In this document: one piece after another, positions 52,301 through 62,089 of the stretch | Numbering within the stretch: the first letter of the stretch is position 1 | Layout: each line of letters starts with the position of its first letter | Source of the DNA: Desmonostoc geniculatum HA4340-LM1 | GTDB lineage: Bacteria; Cyanobacteriota; Cyanobacteriia; Cyanobacteriales; Nostocaceae | Assembly: GCA_019359545.1 (NCBI GenBank) | Contig: JAHHHB010000009.1 | Location: forward strand, 62,001 to 126,000 | Length of the DNA: 64,000 nt | Reading direction: 5' to 3' | Position numbers and translations under genes: made by a program | The notes under the pieces: generated by a model | What the model was told of the DNA's origin: nothing | Databases searched by the model: none | The model's input: only the letters and a program-made list of their open reading frames with translations

Positions 52301-52486
52301 TCGGGGACAACCTCATAGATGAAAACTTCCTTTGTGTATACACAATGCTAGTTTGGAAAAATTGCCCTTGGGCTGGAAATAAAGCTTAATTTTCAATCCC
52401 AGTAAACCTACAATTAAGTTTGGTTGGCGTAAATTTTTTGAAAATTGGGTATTTCCAGGTACCAGGGCTGAGCCTTAGGGCTACTC

Positions 52487-53563
52487 TTACTTTTCTTGTT
52501 TAAGAAGATCTTTGAGAGTGACACCGACCTGAGAACCTTTACCCTCAAAAACCGAACCTACTTTCCCACTATTGAAGCGTGCTTGAACTTCAGTGAGTAG
52601 GTCGCTAGGTAAAGGCACATAGCCCACTTCTGTAACTAGCTTTTGGTTTGCTGGAGCATAGTTGAAATCAACAAAAGCCTTGACATCAGGACGCGTTGCC
52701 ACAGTTTTCTTGACGTAGATAAACTCTGGGCGAGAAAGCGGCTGATAAGTACCATCACCGATGGTTTGTGGACTAGGCTCAACACAGCCTTTACCACCAT
52801 CAATGGCAACCAGCTTTAACTTCTCTTTGTTGTTTTCGTAATAGGCATAGCCAAAGAAGCCCAATCCGCCTTTGTCAGCGCTCACACCTTGTACCAAGGT
52901 ATTATCATCTTCACTAGCAGTGTAGTCTCCCCGGCTTTCGCCTTCCTTGCCCACAATTGCCTGGGTGAAATAGTCGTAAGTACCCGAATCAGTTCCAGGA
53001 CCGTACAAACCTATTTTGTCAGCAGGGAATTTCGGGTTAATCTGGTTCCATTGGGTGACTTTGCCTTGAGCAGATGTCTCCCACATTTTCTTGAGTTCAT
53101 CAACTTTGAGGCACTGAACAAAGTTATTTTGGGGACTAACCACTACTGAGAGACCATCGTAAGCAATGGGGAGTTCAATGTACTCGATATTGCCTTTTTT
53201 ACAGAGTTCTACTTCTTCTGGCTTAATGGGGCGGGAAGCATTAGAAATATCAGTTTCACCCGCGCAAAACTTTTTGAAACCGCCGCCTGTACCAGAGGAA
53301 GCGACAGTCACTTTTACCCCAGGATTCGCCTTTTGAAACTCTTCTGCCATCGCCTCAGAAATAGGATAGACGGTACTAGAACCATCCACCTTGACTGTTC
53401 CGGATAAACTTGATCCGGTTGCTGTATTGGTGGCTGGGGTAGCGCCGCCTTCAGCTGCTGGGCTAGAGTTGTTAGAAGCCTGATTGTTTTCGCCGCCGCA
53501 AGAGCTAATACCAATTGCCAAAGCAACTAGGGGAGCAACCAACCGCACCTTTGAAGAGAACAT
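52487..53563 (-). CDS. pstS: Phosphate-binding periplasmic lipoprotein PstS
   Basis: 358 residues. Lipoprotein signal with Cys22 ([11 protein letters not shown]), a low-complexity Ala/Thr linker, then the phosphate-binding domain: [52 protein letters not shown]. These contain the Ser, Thr, Asp and Gly residues that coordinate phosphate. The Cys anchors it to the outer face of the membrane. First gene of the pst cluster, preceded by an 11-bp-phased Pho-box-like array. Confidence 0.96.
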   Translation of the reverse strand: MFSSKVRLVAPLVALAIGISSCGGENNQASNNSSPAAEGGATPATNTATGSSLSGTVKVDGSSTVYPISEAMAEEFQKANPGVKVTVASSGTGGGFKKFCAGETDISNASRPIKPEEVELCKKGNIEYIELPIAYDGLSVVVSPQNNFVQCLKVDELKKMWETSAQGKVTQWNQINPKFPADKIGLYGPGTDSGTYDYFTQAIVGKEGESRGDYTASEDDNTLVQGVSADKGGLGFFGYAYYENNKEKLKLVAIDGGKGCVEPSPQTIGDGTYQPLSRPEFIYVKKTVATRPDVKAFVDFNYAPANQKLVTEVGYVPLPSDLLTEVQARFNSGKVGSVFEGKGSQVGVTLKDLLKQEK

Positions 53564-53618
53564 AAGGATCTTTATAGATGATGCTATGGATTAACAGTAT
53601 GAACATTAGCATTGAAGA

Positions 53619-53651
53619 GTAACAGAAAAGTTAACAATCGGTTAAGTCAAC
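53619..53651 (-). promoter_or_regulatory. Pho-box-like array upstream of pstS
   Basis: Three repeats on the plus strand, GTAACAG (53619), GTTAACA (53630) and GTTAAGT (53641), each exactly 11 bp from the next. On the pstS strand they read TTAAC-type boxes in helical phase, as expected for a PhoB/SphR response-regulator site controlling phosphate genes. It lies 56-88 bp before the start codon. Confidence 0.65.
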
Positions 53652-54028
53652 CCTAATACATACTCATAACCACTAAACATTAAAGTCAGTAAAGGCACAT
53701 ATTTATATCAGTAATAATCTAGCATGTGATCTAAATTATACTACTATCTTCCACTGAATTAACTAAAATATATTTTATTTGGGTACGTTTAAAATATTTT
53801 TTAGAATCTCCATATTCTTAAATTAATTTACGGCTATATATTAACAACCAAATATCAATCAAGATTCAAGTTTGATCTCAGGTATTCTACTGAGAGATTG
53901 GAAGCCCCACATGGTCTTTGGACTCTGCAAAGAGCTACAGGCAAAGCCAAGGTGGGAAACTTCATATATTAATGTTTATACTGGTTGCTATTGGTTTTCC
54001 CTTTTGCCTTTCCCTGGTTGCCTGATAA
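53652..54028. other. Divergent intergenic region pstS-bioY
   Basis: AT-rich and presumably containing promoter elements for both genes; no additional gene. An ORF across 53872-54138 is judged to be a shadow overlapping bioY. Confidence 0.4.
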
Positions 54029-54616
54029 ATGTTTGCTGCTTCCAACCAATTACTATGGTCAATGATTGGCTTACTCCTGACAATGGGTGGCACTTTCCTA
54101 GAAGCTTATGGCATAACTTCACCTTGGAGTTGGAGTAAGCACGGAATTCAGACTTTTTCTTTAGGTGTAACTTTTCAAACAGGTGCAGTACTACTGGTGG
54201 GTTGTTTAGGAGGCAAAAATGCCGGCGCGCTCTCGCAAATTGCCTATTTAGTCATGGGGTTAACCTTATTACCAGTATTTGCGGATGGTGGTGGTATCGG
54301 CTATGTCAAACTATCTCAGTTTGGCTATTTGCTAGGCTTTATTCCTGGAGCTTGGATTTGTGGCTTGTTTGCCTTTAAAGCTAGACCTCGACTAGAAACC
54401 CTAGCTTTTAGTTGCATCTGTGGGTTGTTAACTCTCCACCTATGCGGTATTACTTATTTGATTATTAGCTATCTTTTTCAGTGGAAAGGCACAGAAAATC
54501 TACCTTTGATGCAAGCAATTCTTAGATATTCTTGGTTTGCACTACCAGGGCAACTAACTGTAGTCTGTGCCGTCACTGTAATAGCATATGTATTGCGTCA
54601 CTTAATGTTTTATTAG
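54029..54616 (+). CDS. bioY: BioY family biotin transporter substrate-binding subunit
   Basis: 195-residue integral membrane protein with about six helices and the BioY core GCLGGKNAGALSQIAYLVMGLTLLPVFADGGGIGYV (the G-x-G-G/GxxAG..QI and PVFADGGG text). It captures biotin, alone or with an ECF module; no ECF ATPases are nearby. The next gene is lspA, a common cyanobacterial arrangement, but the spacing is about 180 bp and includes repeats. Confidence 0.9.
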   Translation: MFAASNQLLWSMIGLLLTMGGTFLEAYGITSPWSWSKHGIQTFSLGVTFQTGAVLLVGCLGGKNAGALSQIAYLVMGLTLLPVFADGGGIGYVKLSQFGYLLGFIPGAWICGLFAFKARPRLETLAFSCICGLLTLHLCGITYLIISYLFQWKGTENLPLMQAILRYSWFALPGQLTVVCAVTVIAYVLRHLMFY

Positions 54617-54799
54617 TTCATTGTCATTTGTCCTTTGTACTCTCTTACAAAGTTCTGATGCCTCCAGCAAGCCACCCTCCGGGCGTCTACGCCGGAAGCC
54701 AGCGCACCCTGCGGGATCTTGCTACAGACTTTGCGCTTTGTCAAAAACTCATGACCAATGACCAATGACCAATGACCAATGACCAATGACTAATTTGCC
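54617..54799. repeat. Repeats between bioY and lspA
   Basis: TCATTTG/TCCTTTG units (54620-54640), a GC-rich small dispersed repeat (54670-54720; CCCTCCGGGCGTCTACGCCGG) and ACCAATG heptamers up to 54790. Confidence 0.8.
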
Positions 54800-55276
54800 A
54801 TGCGTTTAAAAAATCGCCTTTTCTGGATTGCTGCCTTCGTAGCTTTTTTCCTAGACCAAATAACAAAATACTGGGTGGTGCAAACCTTCAGCTTGGAGCA
54901 AACAGTACCACTCTTACCTGGGATATTTCACTTAACTTATGTCACTAACACTGGTGCGGCTTTTAGTCTGTTAAGTGGGAAAGTAGAATGGTTGCGCTGG
55001 TTATCTTTAGGGGTGAGTTTAGTATTGATCGGACTGGCCTTGTTTGGCCCAACATTAAATCTGTGGGATCAGCTAGGGTACGGCTTGATTTTAGGTGGAG
55101 CTATGGGCAATGGTATCGATCGCTTTGTTTTAGGCTATGTAGTTGATTTTCTAGATTTTCGCCTGATTAACTTTGCTGTATTTAATGTCGCAGATTCATT
55201 TATTAGTATCGGTATTGTTTGCTTGCTAATTGCCTCATTCCAAAAAACACCGACTTCAACTGGCTGGCCGGATTAA
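54800..55276 (+). CDS. lspA: Lipoprotein signal peptidase (SPase II)
   Basis: 158-residue four-helix membrane aspartic protease that removes the signal peptide from lipid-modified prolipoproteins. Conserved boxes: FLDQITKYWV, NTGAAFSLL, GGAMGNGIDRF, and the two catalytic Asp residues in VVDFLDF (Asp116) and NVADSF (Asp132). Normal length, start ATG at 54800. A strong hairpin lies just downstream. Confidence 0.96.
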   Translation: MRLKNRLFWIAAFVAFFLDQITKYWVVQTFSLEQTVPLLPGIFHLTYVTNTGAAFSLLSGKVEWLRWLSLGVSLVLIGLALFGPTLNLWDQLGYGLILGGAMGNGIDRFVLGYVVDFLDFRLINFAVFNVADSFISIGIVCLLIASFQKTPTSTGWPD

Positions 55277-55283
55277 ACTATTA

Positions 55284-55308
55284 AGCCTGGGATGATTCAT
55301 CCCAGGCT
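55284..55308 (+). terminator. Terminator-like hairpin after lspA
   Basis: Perfect 10-bp stem AGCCTGGGAT / ATCCCAGGCT around a 5-nt loop, 8 nt after the lspA stop. No U run, so it may be factor-independent only in part. A second stem TACACCAG / CTGGTGTA follows at 55386-55410. Confidence 0.6.
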
Positions 55309-55476
55309 ATTGAGCGTTCAAACCCTTTGTCAGTCATATATGCAAAGACTTGATCTTGAGGTTTGAATCATTTAGATTTCTAACTTACACCAGCCGCTAC
55401 AACTGGTGTAATAGTCAAGATCCAGAGCGATCGCTGACGGCAAATTCATAGTTCGGATTATGCCGCAGCTTTGAAT

Positions 55477-56103
55477 TTAGTTACCTGTGGTAGGAGTAGT
55501 TGGCGAGCTAGAATCTGGAACTGAACTAGGAGAACTGGGAGTTGGTTCAGGAGCGCCAGACTCAGGAGGGGTAACGCTTCCTGGTGCTGGAGTCATATTG
55601 CTAGGAGCGCCAGACTCAGGAGGGATAATGCTTCCTGGTGCTGGAGTCATATTGCTAGGAGCGCCAGACTCAGGAGGAGTAATGCTTCCTGGTGCTGGAG
55701 TCATATTGCTAGGAGCGCCAGACTCAGGAGGAGTAACGCTTCCTGGTGCTGGAGTTATGTTTGTGTTATCAGGAGTGCCAGATTCGGGAGGAGTAACACT
55801 TCCTGGTGTGGTTGTGCTATCAGGAGTGGTGGTTTCTGATGGCGTGGTTTCTGCTGGGACTGTAGTGCTACCAGGAGCAGTAGGCGTGACTGCTGTACCA
55901 CCAGCACAGCGGGAGTTAAGAGGGAAATACTCGCACAGAATTTTCATCCCTTCTGGCGACATCTTGATTTCCGTTGGTGAACTAGTGGAGGAGTCGCTAC
56001 TGGATTGGGCTATGGGGGATTTACTGGATTGGGCTACAGCAATATTAGTGGTAAGTGCCAAAGATAGGGCTGTACCAATCAGGGTCAGAGATTTTCCCAT
56101 CAT
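55477..56103 (-). CDS. Secreted proline-rich repeat protein
   Basis: 208 residues with a signal peptide (MMGKSLTLIGTALSLALTTNIAVAQ). The mature N-terminus has a conserved part (SPEGMKILCEYFPLNSRCAGG) with two Cys residues. The C-terminal half holds about four 18-residue repeats of the pattern MTPAPGSITPPESGAPSN encoded by 54-bp direct repeats, then a Ser/Pro tail. Probably a periplasmic or cell-wall-associated protein with an extended linker. Function unknown. The opposite strand is also open, an effect of the repeat. Confidence 0.75.
   Translation of the reverse strand: MMGKSLTLIGTALSLALTTNIAVAQSSKSPIAQSSSDSSTSSPTEIKMSPEGMKILCEYFPLNSRCAGGTAVTPTAPGSTTVPAETTPSETTTPDSTTTPGSVTPPESGTPDNTNITPAPGSVTPPESGAPSNMTPAPGSITPPESGAPSNMTPAPGSIIPPESGAPSNMTPAPGSVTPPESGAPEPTPSSPSSVPDSSSPTTPTTGN
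55540..55800. repeat. 54-bp tandem repeats within the proline-rich protein gene
   Basis: Four to five near-identical copies of a 54-bp unit (GCGCCAGACTCAGGAGG ... GGTGCTGGAGTCATATT text), coding the 18-residue repeat. Confidence 0.9.
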
Positions 56104-56533
56104 TCTGAAATTAACCTCAACGGAACACTCGCACCATTAAAACAGACAATAAAATTTAGAAAATCCTCCTAAAAGAGGATATTGAGGTTTGTTTCAAAAT
56201 ATGTTGATATGTAAAATTAGTAAAAATTAAATATGTTGTTTATCAAACATATAGTGTAAAAGAATACAAATTTATGAATACTGCTCGTAGTTATTTCAAT
56301 CGCAAAACTCTATTAAATAAGCATTTGAGAGTGGATCAACGAAATAATATGTTGGTAAAAAAGCAATAAAAATCACAATTTATTTTTAGTTGTGTAATAT
56401 ATTTAGGTATAAAATGCATCTAAAAAATCATCTAGCCAACTTATGCTTTGGCTTATGAGTAAAATGATGGAAGATTAACATCTAAGTTGTAGTTCGCCCG
56501 ATTCTTCACCCAAAAGTGTGATGTGAATAGCCG
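56104..56533. other. Intergenic region before the FHA-PBP gene
   Basis: Very AT-rich, divergent promoter region. AAATCCTCCTAAAAGAGGATATT at 56158 could form a small stem (TCCTC/GAGGA). No gene recognised. Confidence 0.5.
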
Positions 56534-58804
56534 ATGAGTTCTCCCCAACCCCCTCACAAGCCACAAACGTTACTAGGTCAGCTGACTCAAGCAGTACATA
56601 CGATTCAAGCTAGGGTCGATTTTTCCAAGTTGGCGCTCAAGCCTAATGCCAAAGTACCGGAACTCTGGGTGCAGGATGCGGGGGCGGATAAAGCAGAGGT
56701 ATATCCACTGTTGGGCGATCGCTATATTCTCGGTCGTAGCTCCAAATCCTGCGATATCGTCATCCGTAACCCTGTTGTCAGCCAAATTCACCTGTCGCTA
56801 TCGCGCAATTCTACTCAGCGCACACCAGTTTTCATCATCAAAGACGAAAACTCCACCAATGGCATCTATCGTGGCAAGCGTCGTGTCAACTCTCTGGAAT
56901 TGCGTCACGGCGATATTCTCACCTTGGGACCACCAGAACTCGCCGCTTCTGTGCGATTGCAATACGTCGATCCACCGCCTTGGTATATCAAAGCTGCAAC
57001 TTGGACAGGTTATGGCATCGGCGGTGTCAGCGCCCTGTTCGCCCTAGTAATTGGGGTCGAATGGCTGAAATTTTCAGTCAGACCCCTGCCTACAACTACA
57101 CGTGCCCCAGTAGTTGTTTATGCCCGTGATGGCACTACCCCCCTGAGAGAGCCTCGCACTACCTCTCACGTAGACATGAAGCGATTAGAGGAATTCGGTC
57201 CTTATTTACCTGCTGCCGCGGTCGCTTCCGAAGATAGCCGTTATTATTGGCATTTTGGGGTTGACCCCTTGGGAATCCTGCGAGCCGTGCTGATTAATAG
57301 CCGCAGTGGAGATGTCCAGCAAGGAGCCAGCACTGTTACCCAGCAAGTTGCCCGCAGTTTGTTCCGCGATTATGTAGGCAGACAGGACACTCTGGGACGT
57401 AAATTGCGGGAGGCGATCGTCGCCCTGAAACTAGAGACGTTTTACAGCAAAGATGAAATTTTGCTGATGTACTTAAACCGGGTTTTTTTGGGGGCTGATA
57501 CCTCTGGGTTTGAGGATGCAGCCAGATATTACTTTGAAAAACCAGCTAAAGATTTAAGTTTAGCGGAAGCTGCAACACTGGTGGGAATTTTACCAGCCCC
57601 CAACGCTTTCGATTTTTGTGGGGATGGACCAAATAAGCTCGAAACTGCTGAATACCGGAATCGTGTGATTAAGCGGTTGCTGGAGATGGGCAAAATCAAA
57701 CCAGAGGAGGCGAATCGAGCCAGACGTTCCACCGTTCAAGTTAGTCCAAAAGTTTGCGAACAGCAAGCCAAAACCATCGCTCCTTATTTTTACAATTACG
57801 TTTTCTCTGAGTTGGAATCAATCTTGGGGGAGGGAGCAGCAAGAGAAGGAAACTATATTATTGAAACCAGGCTCGATCCAGCCATCCAAAAGCAAGCAGA
57901 AGACGCATTGAATAATTCAGTAAATAGGGCTGGTGGAACTTTTAACTTTTCTCAAGGGGCAGTAGTGACTCTTGACTCTAGTACTGGTAGTATCTTGGCA
58001 ATGGTTGGGGGAACTGATTACAGAAAAAGTCAGTTCAATCGGGCAACTCAAGCTAAAAGACAACCGGGTTCCACCTTCAAAATCTTTGCTTATACCGCCG
58101 CTATCCAACAGGGGATTCCAGAATCAAAAAGTTATTCTTGCGCTCCTTTAACTTGGCAAGGCTTTACTTACAAACCCTGTCGTGCTGGTGCAGATACTAG
58201 TTTAGATATTGCCACGGGGCTAGCTCTTTCAGAAAATCCCATCGCTTTGCGAGTTGCTAGAGAAGTTGGCTTAGATAAAGTAGTATCTATGGCTAGGCGT
58301 TTGGGGGTAAAATCCTCACTCGATCCGGTTCCTGGCTTGGTATTAGGTCAAAGTGTAGTTAATGTTTTGGAAATGACTGGTGCTTTTGGTGCCATTGGCA
58401 ATCGCGGAGTGTGGAATCCTCCCCATGCTATTAGTCGGATTTTAGATAGCGGGGATTGCAGCGATCGCAACGATCTCAAAACTTGCCGTGTAATCTACTC
58501 CTTTGACCAAGATCCAGACGCCAACAAACGAGTATTGCAAAATGGTGTCGCTGATGAAATGACTAGCTTAATGCGCGGTGTAGTCACCAGAGGCACTGGT
58601 CGCAGTGCCGCCATTGGACTAGGGGAAGCTGGTAAAACAGGCACCACTGATAAAAACGTCGATCTATGGTTCATAGGTTTTATTCCCAGTCGGCGGCTTG
58701 TAACTGGCGTTTGGTTGGGAAACGACAACAATTCCCCTACATCTGGTAGCAGCGCTCAAGCAGCTCAGTTGTGGGGAAACTATATGCGGCGAATTACAAG
58801 GTGA
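56534..58804 (+). CDS. Class A penicillin-binding protein with N-terminal FHA domain
   Basis: 756 residues. N-terminal FHA phosphothreonine-binding domain (about 60-140; GRSSKSCDI at 67-75, STNG at 107-110), one membrane helix (about 157-177), then a glycosyltransferase 51 domain (ASEDSRYYWHFGVD with catalytic Glu233; QQGASTVTQQVARS) and a transpeptidase domain: SxxK motif STFK with Ser513, SxN motif SEN, and KTGT near the end. It polymerises and cross-links peptidoglycan; the FHA part suggests control by Ser/Thr phosphorylation. A bifunctional enzyme of normal composition for cyanobacteria. Confidence 0.95.
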   Translation: MSSPQPPHKPQTLLGQLTQAVHTIQARVDFSKLALKPNAKVPELWVQDAGADKAEVYPLLGDRYILGRSSKSCDIVIRNPVVSQIHLSLSRNSTQRTPVFIIKDENSTNGIYRGKRRVNSLELRHGDILTLGPPELAASVRLQYVDPPPWYIKAATWTGYGIGGVSALFALVIGVEWLKFSVRPLPTTTRAPVVVYARDGTTPLREPRTTSHVDMKRLEEFGPYLPAAAVASEDSRYYWHFGVDPLGILRAVLINSRSGDVQQGASTVTQQVARSLFRDYVGRQDTLGRKLREAIVALKLETFYSKDEILLMYLNRVFLGADTSGFEDAARYYFEKPAKDLSLAEAATLVGILPAPNAFDFCGDGPNKLETAEYRNRVIKRLLEMGKIKPEEANRARRSTVQVSPKVCEQQAKTIAPYFYNYVFSELESILGEGAAREGNYIIETRLDPAIQKQAEDALNNSVNRAGGTFNFSQGAVVTLDSSTGSILAMVGGTDYRKSQFNRATQAKRQPGSTFKIFAYTAAIQQGIPESKSYSCAPLTWQGFTYKPCRAGADTSLDIATGLALSENPIALRVAREVGLDKVVSMARRLGVKSSLDPVPGLVLGQSVVNVLEMTGAFGAIGNRGVWNPPHAISRILDSGDCSDRNDLKTCRVIYSFDQDPDANKRVLQNGVADEMTSLMRGVVTRGTGRSAAIGLGEAGKTGTTDKNVDLWFIGFIPSRRLVTGVWLGNDNNSPTSGSSAQAAQLWGNYMRRITR

Positions 58805-58912
58805 TGGTTAAGAGTTAAGAGTTAGGAATTAAGAGTTAAGAGTTAGGAATTAAGAGTTAGGAGTTAAGAATTTCTCATAACTTCTAACTCCTCACTCCTA
58901 ACTCCTCACTTA
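58805..58912. repeat. Heptamer tract (TTAAGAG/TTAGGAG)n
   Basis: AAGAGTTAAGAGTTAGGAAT type repeats on both sides of a short axis, ending in complementary AACTCCTCACTCCTAACTCC; the tract lies between the convergent PBP and DUF4335 genes and can form a hairpin. Confidence 0.8.
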
Positions 58913-60367
58913 CTACTGCTGATATCCCTGCCAAGGAGTGATTTCCAATTTGCCACTAGGTTTGAATATCACTTGAAAGTGAGCAAGAGGTTCTTTGTTA
59001 TTGGGGGGTGCCGCGTTGGAACCGTAGATGGCATTGAACATCTGGGGAAGAGGTGTTTCCCGAAAATAGTCAAAGGCGACTTGGTTTAAGGGTTCATAGT
59101 CAGCAATTACACCATCTTTGTTGACTGCTACCCGATATTTTAAATCTCGGTTAAAGGTGGGGGCGCCACTCCAAGCTTGACGAACTGTATTATAAAGTTT
59201 TTCATTTAAACCTTTGACTATATTAGAGTCAGTAATTTTTGCACCTACCACCTCTGGCGTTCTGGCATATCCCCGCCAAGGGCTGACTTGTAGGACACCG
59301 CCTGTAGTAAATACTACTCGGAATTGAGCGATGGGTTCATTGGAAATGGGAGCGCGGTTAGCTGGATTGTAAAGCAGGTTAGGCAGAGGAGTTTGCCCTA
59401 CTCCTTGATTTGCCTCTTGATTCACCGCTTTATAACCAACGATCGCTCCATCCGCAGCTACACCTAAACGATAGATCAAATCCTGTTGCAATCGTGAGCG
59501 ATTAGTCCAAGCTGGATGAATTTGATTATACACTTGGCGATTTAATGCACGCAGTTGGGATGGATCGGTAATTTCTGGAACTGTACTTAAAAGTGCTTCT
59601 AAATCTTTAACTGCTGGTTTGGTAGTAGCCGCAGGTGTTGGTGTGGGAGTTGCAGCAGCTATGGGTGTTGCTGCTGATGTGGGAGTTGGAGCCGCTGATG
59701 CTGAAGGAGCGAGGTTCTTAGTTGTTGAGGTAGTTTGCTCGTCTGGCTTGGGCTGCGGTGGACGCATTTGCGGAGGTGGAATCAAGTTAAAAGCGATCGC
59801 TGCTACTGCTAAACTTGATACTCCCACAGCAGCTGGAACTGCCTGCTTGATTAAAGCTTGACTAGCACCGCCATAGCGTCTGGTAACTGGTTGGAGTTCT
59901 AAGGAAAGTTCTGGTAAAGTTTGGGTATCAGCGAAAAACTGATCTACTGCTTCCACCAAATCAAACAACTGCACTGTACTCAAATCAATTTCAAGAGGCG
60001 GACGCTTAGAGTGGCTTGGGCTAGACTCGAAACCATCTGGTGCGCCTTCTGAATGCACAATTAACCGGTGTCGGTTGCTATTAATTTTCTGAAACTCTAC
60101 TAGCTCAGACTCATGATTGTGGGCTTGCGGGTTGGGTACATTACTTAAAAATTCTTGGGCATAGCCACTAACCGCCCTCACCAAACTTTCAAAAAACTCC
60201 CGCCCTCCAGTAAGAGGTTGATTATATCCAGATAAATAACATTCTGCATTTACCAATATTGATAATTCTGGGCGCAGTTCTTGGAAGTGTGCAGCCCTAG
60301 TGACATCACTTAACCCTTCTAAAAGCAGTGTACAATTAGGTAAACTGTACTTACGTTGAATATTCAT
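58913..60367 (-). CDS. DUF4335 domain-containing protein
   Basis: 484 residues. N-terminal conserved region (RKYSLPNCTLLLEGLSD; ELSILVNAECYLSG; GGREFFESLVRAVSGYAQEFLSNV), then a hydrophobic helix (AVGVSSLAVAAIAFNLI, about 184-200), a Pro/Thr/Ala-rich linker and two similar C-terminal modules (VYNQIHPAWTNRSRL..LIYRLGVAADGAIVGY and LYNTVRQAWSGAPTF..LKYRVAVNKDGVIADY). The pair with DUF3038 overlaps by 4 bp (ATGA), a conserved cyanobacterial arrangement. Function unknown; likely membrane-anchored. Confidence 0.9.
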   Translation of the reverse strand: MNIQRKYSLPNCTLLLEGLSDVTRAAHFQELRPELSILVNAECYLSGYNQPLTGGREFFESLVRAVSGYAQEFLSNVPNPQAHNHESELVEFQKINSNRHRLIVHSEGAPDGFESSPSHSKRPPLEIDLSTVQLFDLVEAVDQFFADTQTLPELSLELQPVTRRYGGASQALIKQAVPAAVGVSSLAVAAIAFNLIPPPQMRPPQPKPDEQTTSTTKNLAPSASAAPTPTSAATPIAAATPTPTPAATTKPAVKDLEALLSTVPEITDPSQLRALNRQVYNQIHPAWTNRSRLQQDLIYRLGVAADGAIVGYKAVNQEANQGVGQTPLPNLLYNPANRAPISNEPIAQFRVVFTTGGVLQVSPWRGYARTPEVVGAKITDSNIVKGLNEKLYNTVRQAWSGAPTFNRDLKYRVAVNKDGVIADYEPLNQVAFDYFRETPLPQMFNAIYGSNAAPPNNKEPLAHFQVIFKPSGKLEITPWQGYQQ

Positions 60368-60990
60368 CCTACTTCACCGTCAAAAAGACTAATCCAAAAC
60401 CGCTGCATTCCAGCGGTACCAGTACAAAACAATAATTGTCCTAACAAATTTATAGCTAGCTCATCTAATTTTTCATCAGAACTTAATGCCAGTACACCAG
60501 AACGTCGAGCATTCATCCGGCTTTTAAAATGCGCTCTAAACCGCTCTAGGTAATTAGATAGCCGCAAATTCTGTTCTAGGGGAATCTGCTTTTCTTCCAT
60601 TTGTTGACATATCATTAATAGCTGGCGGATGACAACAGTTAAACGCCGCGCTATGTAACAAGCAATAACTACCAAAGCTTTGGCTTCCATAATAGTTAGG
60701 GGGCGGCGGATGTGCGCTCTGCGTAGCGGATTAGAGCTACGCATCCGCCATAAATTCACCCGATCTTTGACAATTCCTTTAAGATCCAACTCTTGAGCAA
60801 AAGCCAGGATTGCTTCAGAACCACCAAGCTCTAAAGCTTCAATAGCCAGTAAAATCAGGTCAATTTGCAACCGGGTTCTTCGAGGGCATGTTTGTCCGGC
60901 GATCGCAGGATCTGGTAAAGTGTCCAGAATCATCGGCAGTGAATCTTGAGTTGGACTTTTCAACGGCGTTAAACTTGCGGAAACATTCAT
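60364..60990 (-). CDS. DUF3038 domain-containing protein
   Basis: 208 residues, helical and soluble. Conserved text: CPRRTRLQIDLILLAIEALELGGSEA; VNLWRMRSSNPLRRAHIRRPLTIMEAKALVVI; RLSNYLERFRAHFKSRMN. Upstream partner of the DUF4335 gene, coupled by overlapping start and stop. Function unknown. Confidence 0.9.
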   Translation of the reverse strand: MNVSASLTPLKSPTQDSLPMILDTLPDPAIAGQTCPRRTRLQIDLILLAIEALELGGSEAILAFAQELDLKGIVKDRVNLWRMRSSNPLRRAHIRRPLTIMEAKALVVIACYIARRLTVVIRQLLMICQQMEEKQIPLEQNLRLSNYLERFRAHFKSRMNARRSGVLALSSDEKLDELAINLLGQLLFCTGTAGMQRFWISLFDGEVG

Positions 60991-61437
60991 TCTATAAATA
61001 CCTTGTGCGCTTCTGACAGACTAGGTAAAACAAATTTAAGATAAGTAGCCAAGACTTGAACATTAGACTTGTGGCAGTAGTCATGACTACCTGATATATA
61101 CATTACTTAACTCTTTCTACTCAAAGGATTCCCTATATTGAATTCAAAACTTTAAAACATAACTTAATTCACCTCTTTTATTAGTGCTATACCTTTTCTA
61201 GCTTGATTTAGATTCTACTTATCGTCAATCAAGGTCAAGCTTTAGCCTCCATGCCCAGCGTATGACATTATAGTGTACGATTTTTCAGGTATCTGGAATT
61301 GGGCATTGGGCATTGCGAGTGCTGAGTTAAGAGTTATTCTCCCCCCGCTCCCCCTGCTTCCCATCCCCCATTCCTGATTCCCGATGCCCCATGCCCCATG
61401 CCCCATGCCCCATTCCCTATTCCCTTAACCCCATTTT
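60991..61437. other. Intergenic region before apt
   Basis: Divergent promoter region for the DUF3038 gene and apt. Unique AT-rich part to 61290, then CATTGGG, CCCCCTG and CCCCATG heptamer repeats to 61430. No gene recognised. Confidence 0.5.
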
Positions 61438-61956
61438 ATGGATTTGAAGTCTCTGATTCGTGACATCCCAGATTTCCCCAAACCTGGAATTTTATTTCGG
61501 GATATTACTACCCTACTGCGCGATCCACAGGGATTGCGCTATACTATTGACTTTTTAACACAAAAATGCATTGAAGCTGAGATGACAGTGGATTACGTCA
61601 TTGGTATGGAATCCAGGGGATTCATTTTTGGCTCACCTGTGGCTTATAAACTCGGAGCTGGTTTTATTCCCGTCCGCAAAAAAGGTAAATTACCATCAGC
61701 AGTTCACTCAATTGAGTATCAACTAGAGTATGGTACAGATTGCCTAGAAGTCCATCAAGATGCTTTATACGAAGGTAGCCGAGTTTTGATTGTGGACGAT
61801 TTGATTGCCACTGGTGGAACTGCGAGTGCAACAGCAAACTTAGTGCAGAAGATTGGCTGCGAACTAGTAGGGTTTGGGTTTATTATCGAACTACGAGATT
61901 TAGAAGGGCGCAGACATTTGCCAAATGTGCCGATTATTTCTTTGGTGGAATATTAA
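61438..61956 (+). CDS. apt: Adenine phosphoribosyltransferase
   Basis: Purine salvage: adenine + PRPP gives AMP + diphosphate. 172 residues, with [31 protein letters not shown], the PVRKKGKLP hood, and the PRPP-binding motif [14 protein letters not shown]. Length standard. Alone in its unit. Confidence 0.97.
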   Translation: MDLKSLIRDIPDFPKPGILFRDITTLLRDPQGLRYTIDFLTQKCIEAEMTVDYVIGMESRGFIFGSPVAYKLGAGFIPVRKKGKLPSAVHSIEYQLEYGTDCLEVHQDALYEGSRVLIVDDLIATGGTASATANLVQKIGCELVGFGFIIELRDLEGRRHLPNVPIISLVEY

Positions 61957-62089
61957 TGTCACTAGTCAGTTGTCATTTGTCATTGGTCATTTGTCATTAG
62001 TTATTCGCCGTGTCCCCACTCCCTCTGCTCCCCTGCTTCATTGGCCATGAAGGATTATGTAACTGGCAACCAACGACTAACAAAATGTT
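61957..62089. repeat. TCATTTG heptamers downstream of apt
   Basis: TCATTTG/TCATTGG units at 61972-62000, then CCCCACTCCC/CTCCCC text to about 62037. Confidence 0.75.

Noticed and set aside
53872-54138. 88-residue ORF before bioY
   Set aside because: Overlaps the bioY start in another frame and has no homology pattern.
55487-56140. 217-residue plus-strand ORF rich in Gly/Val
   Set aside because: Antisense of the 54-bp repeats in the secreted protein gene; the minus frame has the signal peptide.
60710-60750. Palindromic text in the DUF3038 gene as a repeat insertion
   Set aside because: The encoded RMRSSNPLRRAHIRR matches the family pattern, so it is probably native sequence.
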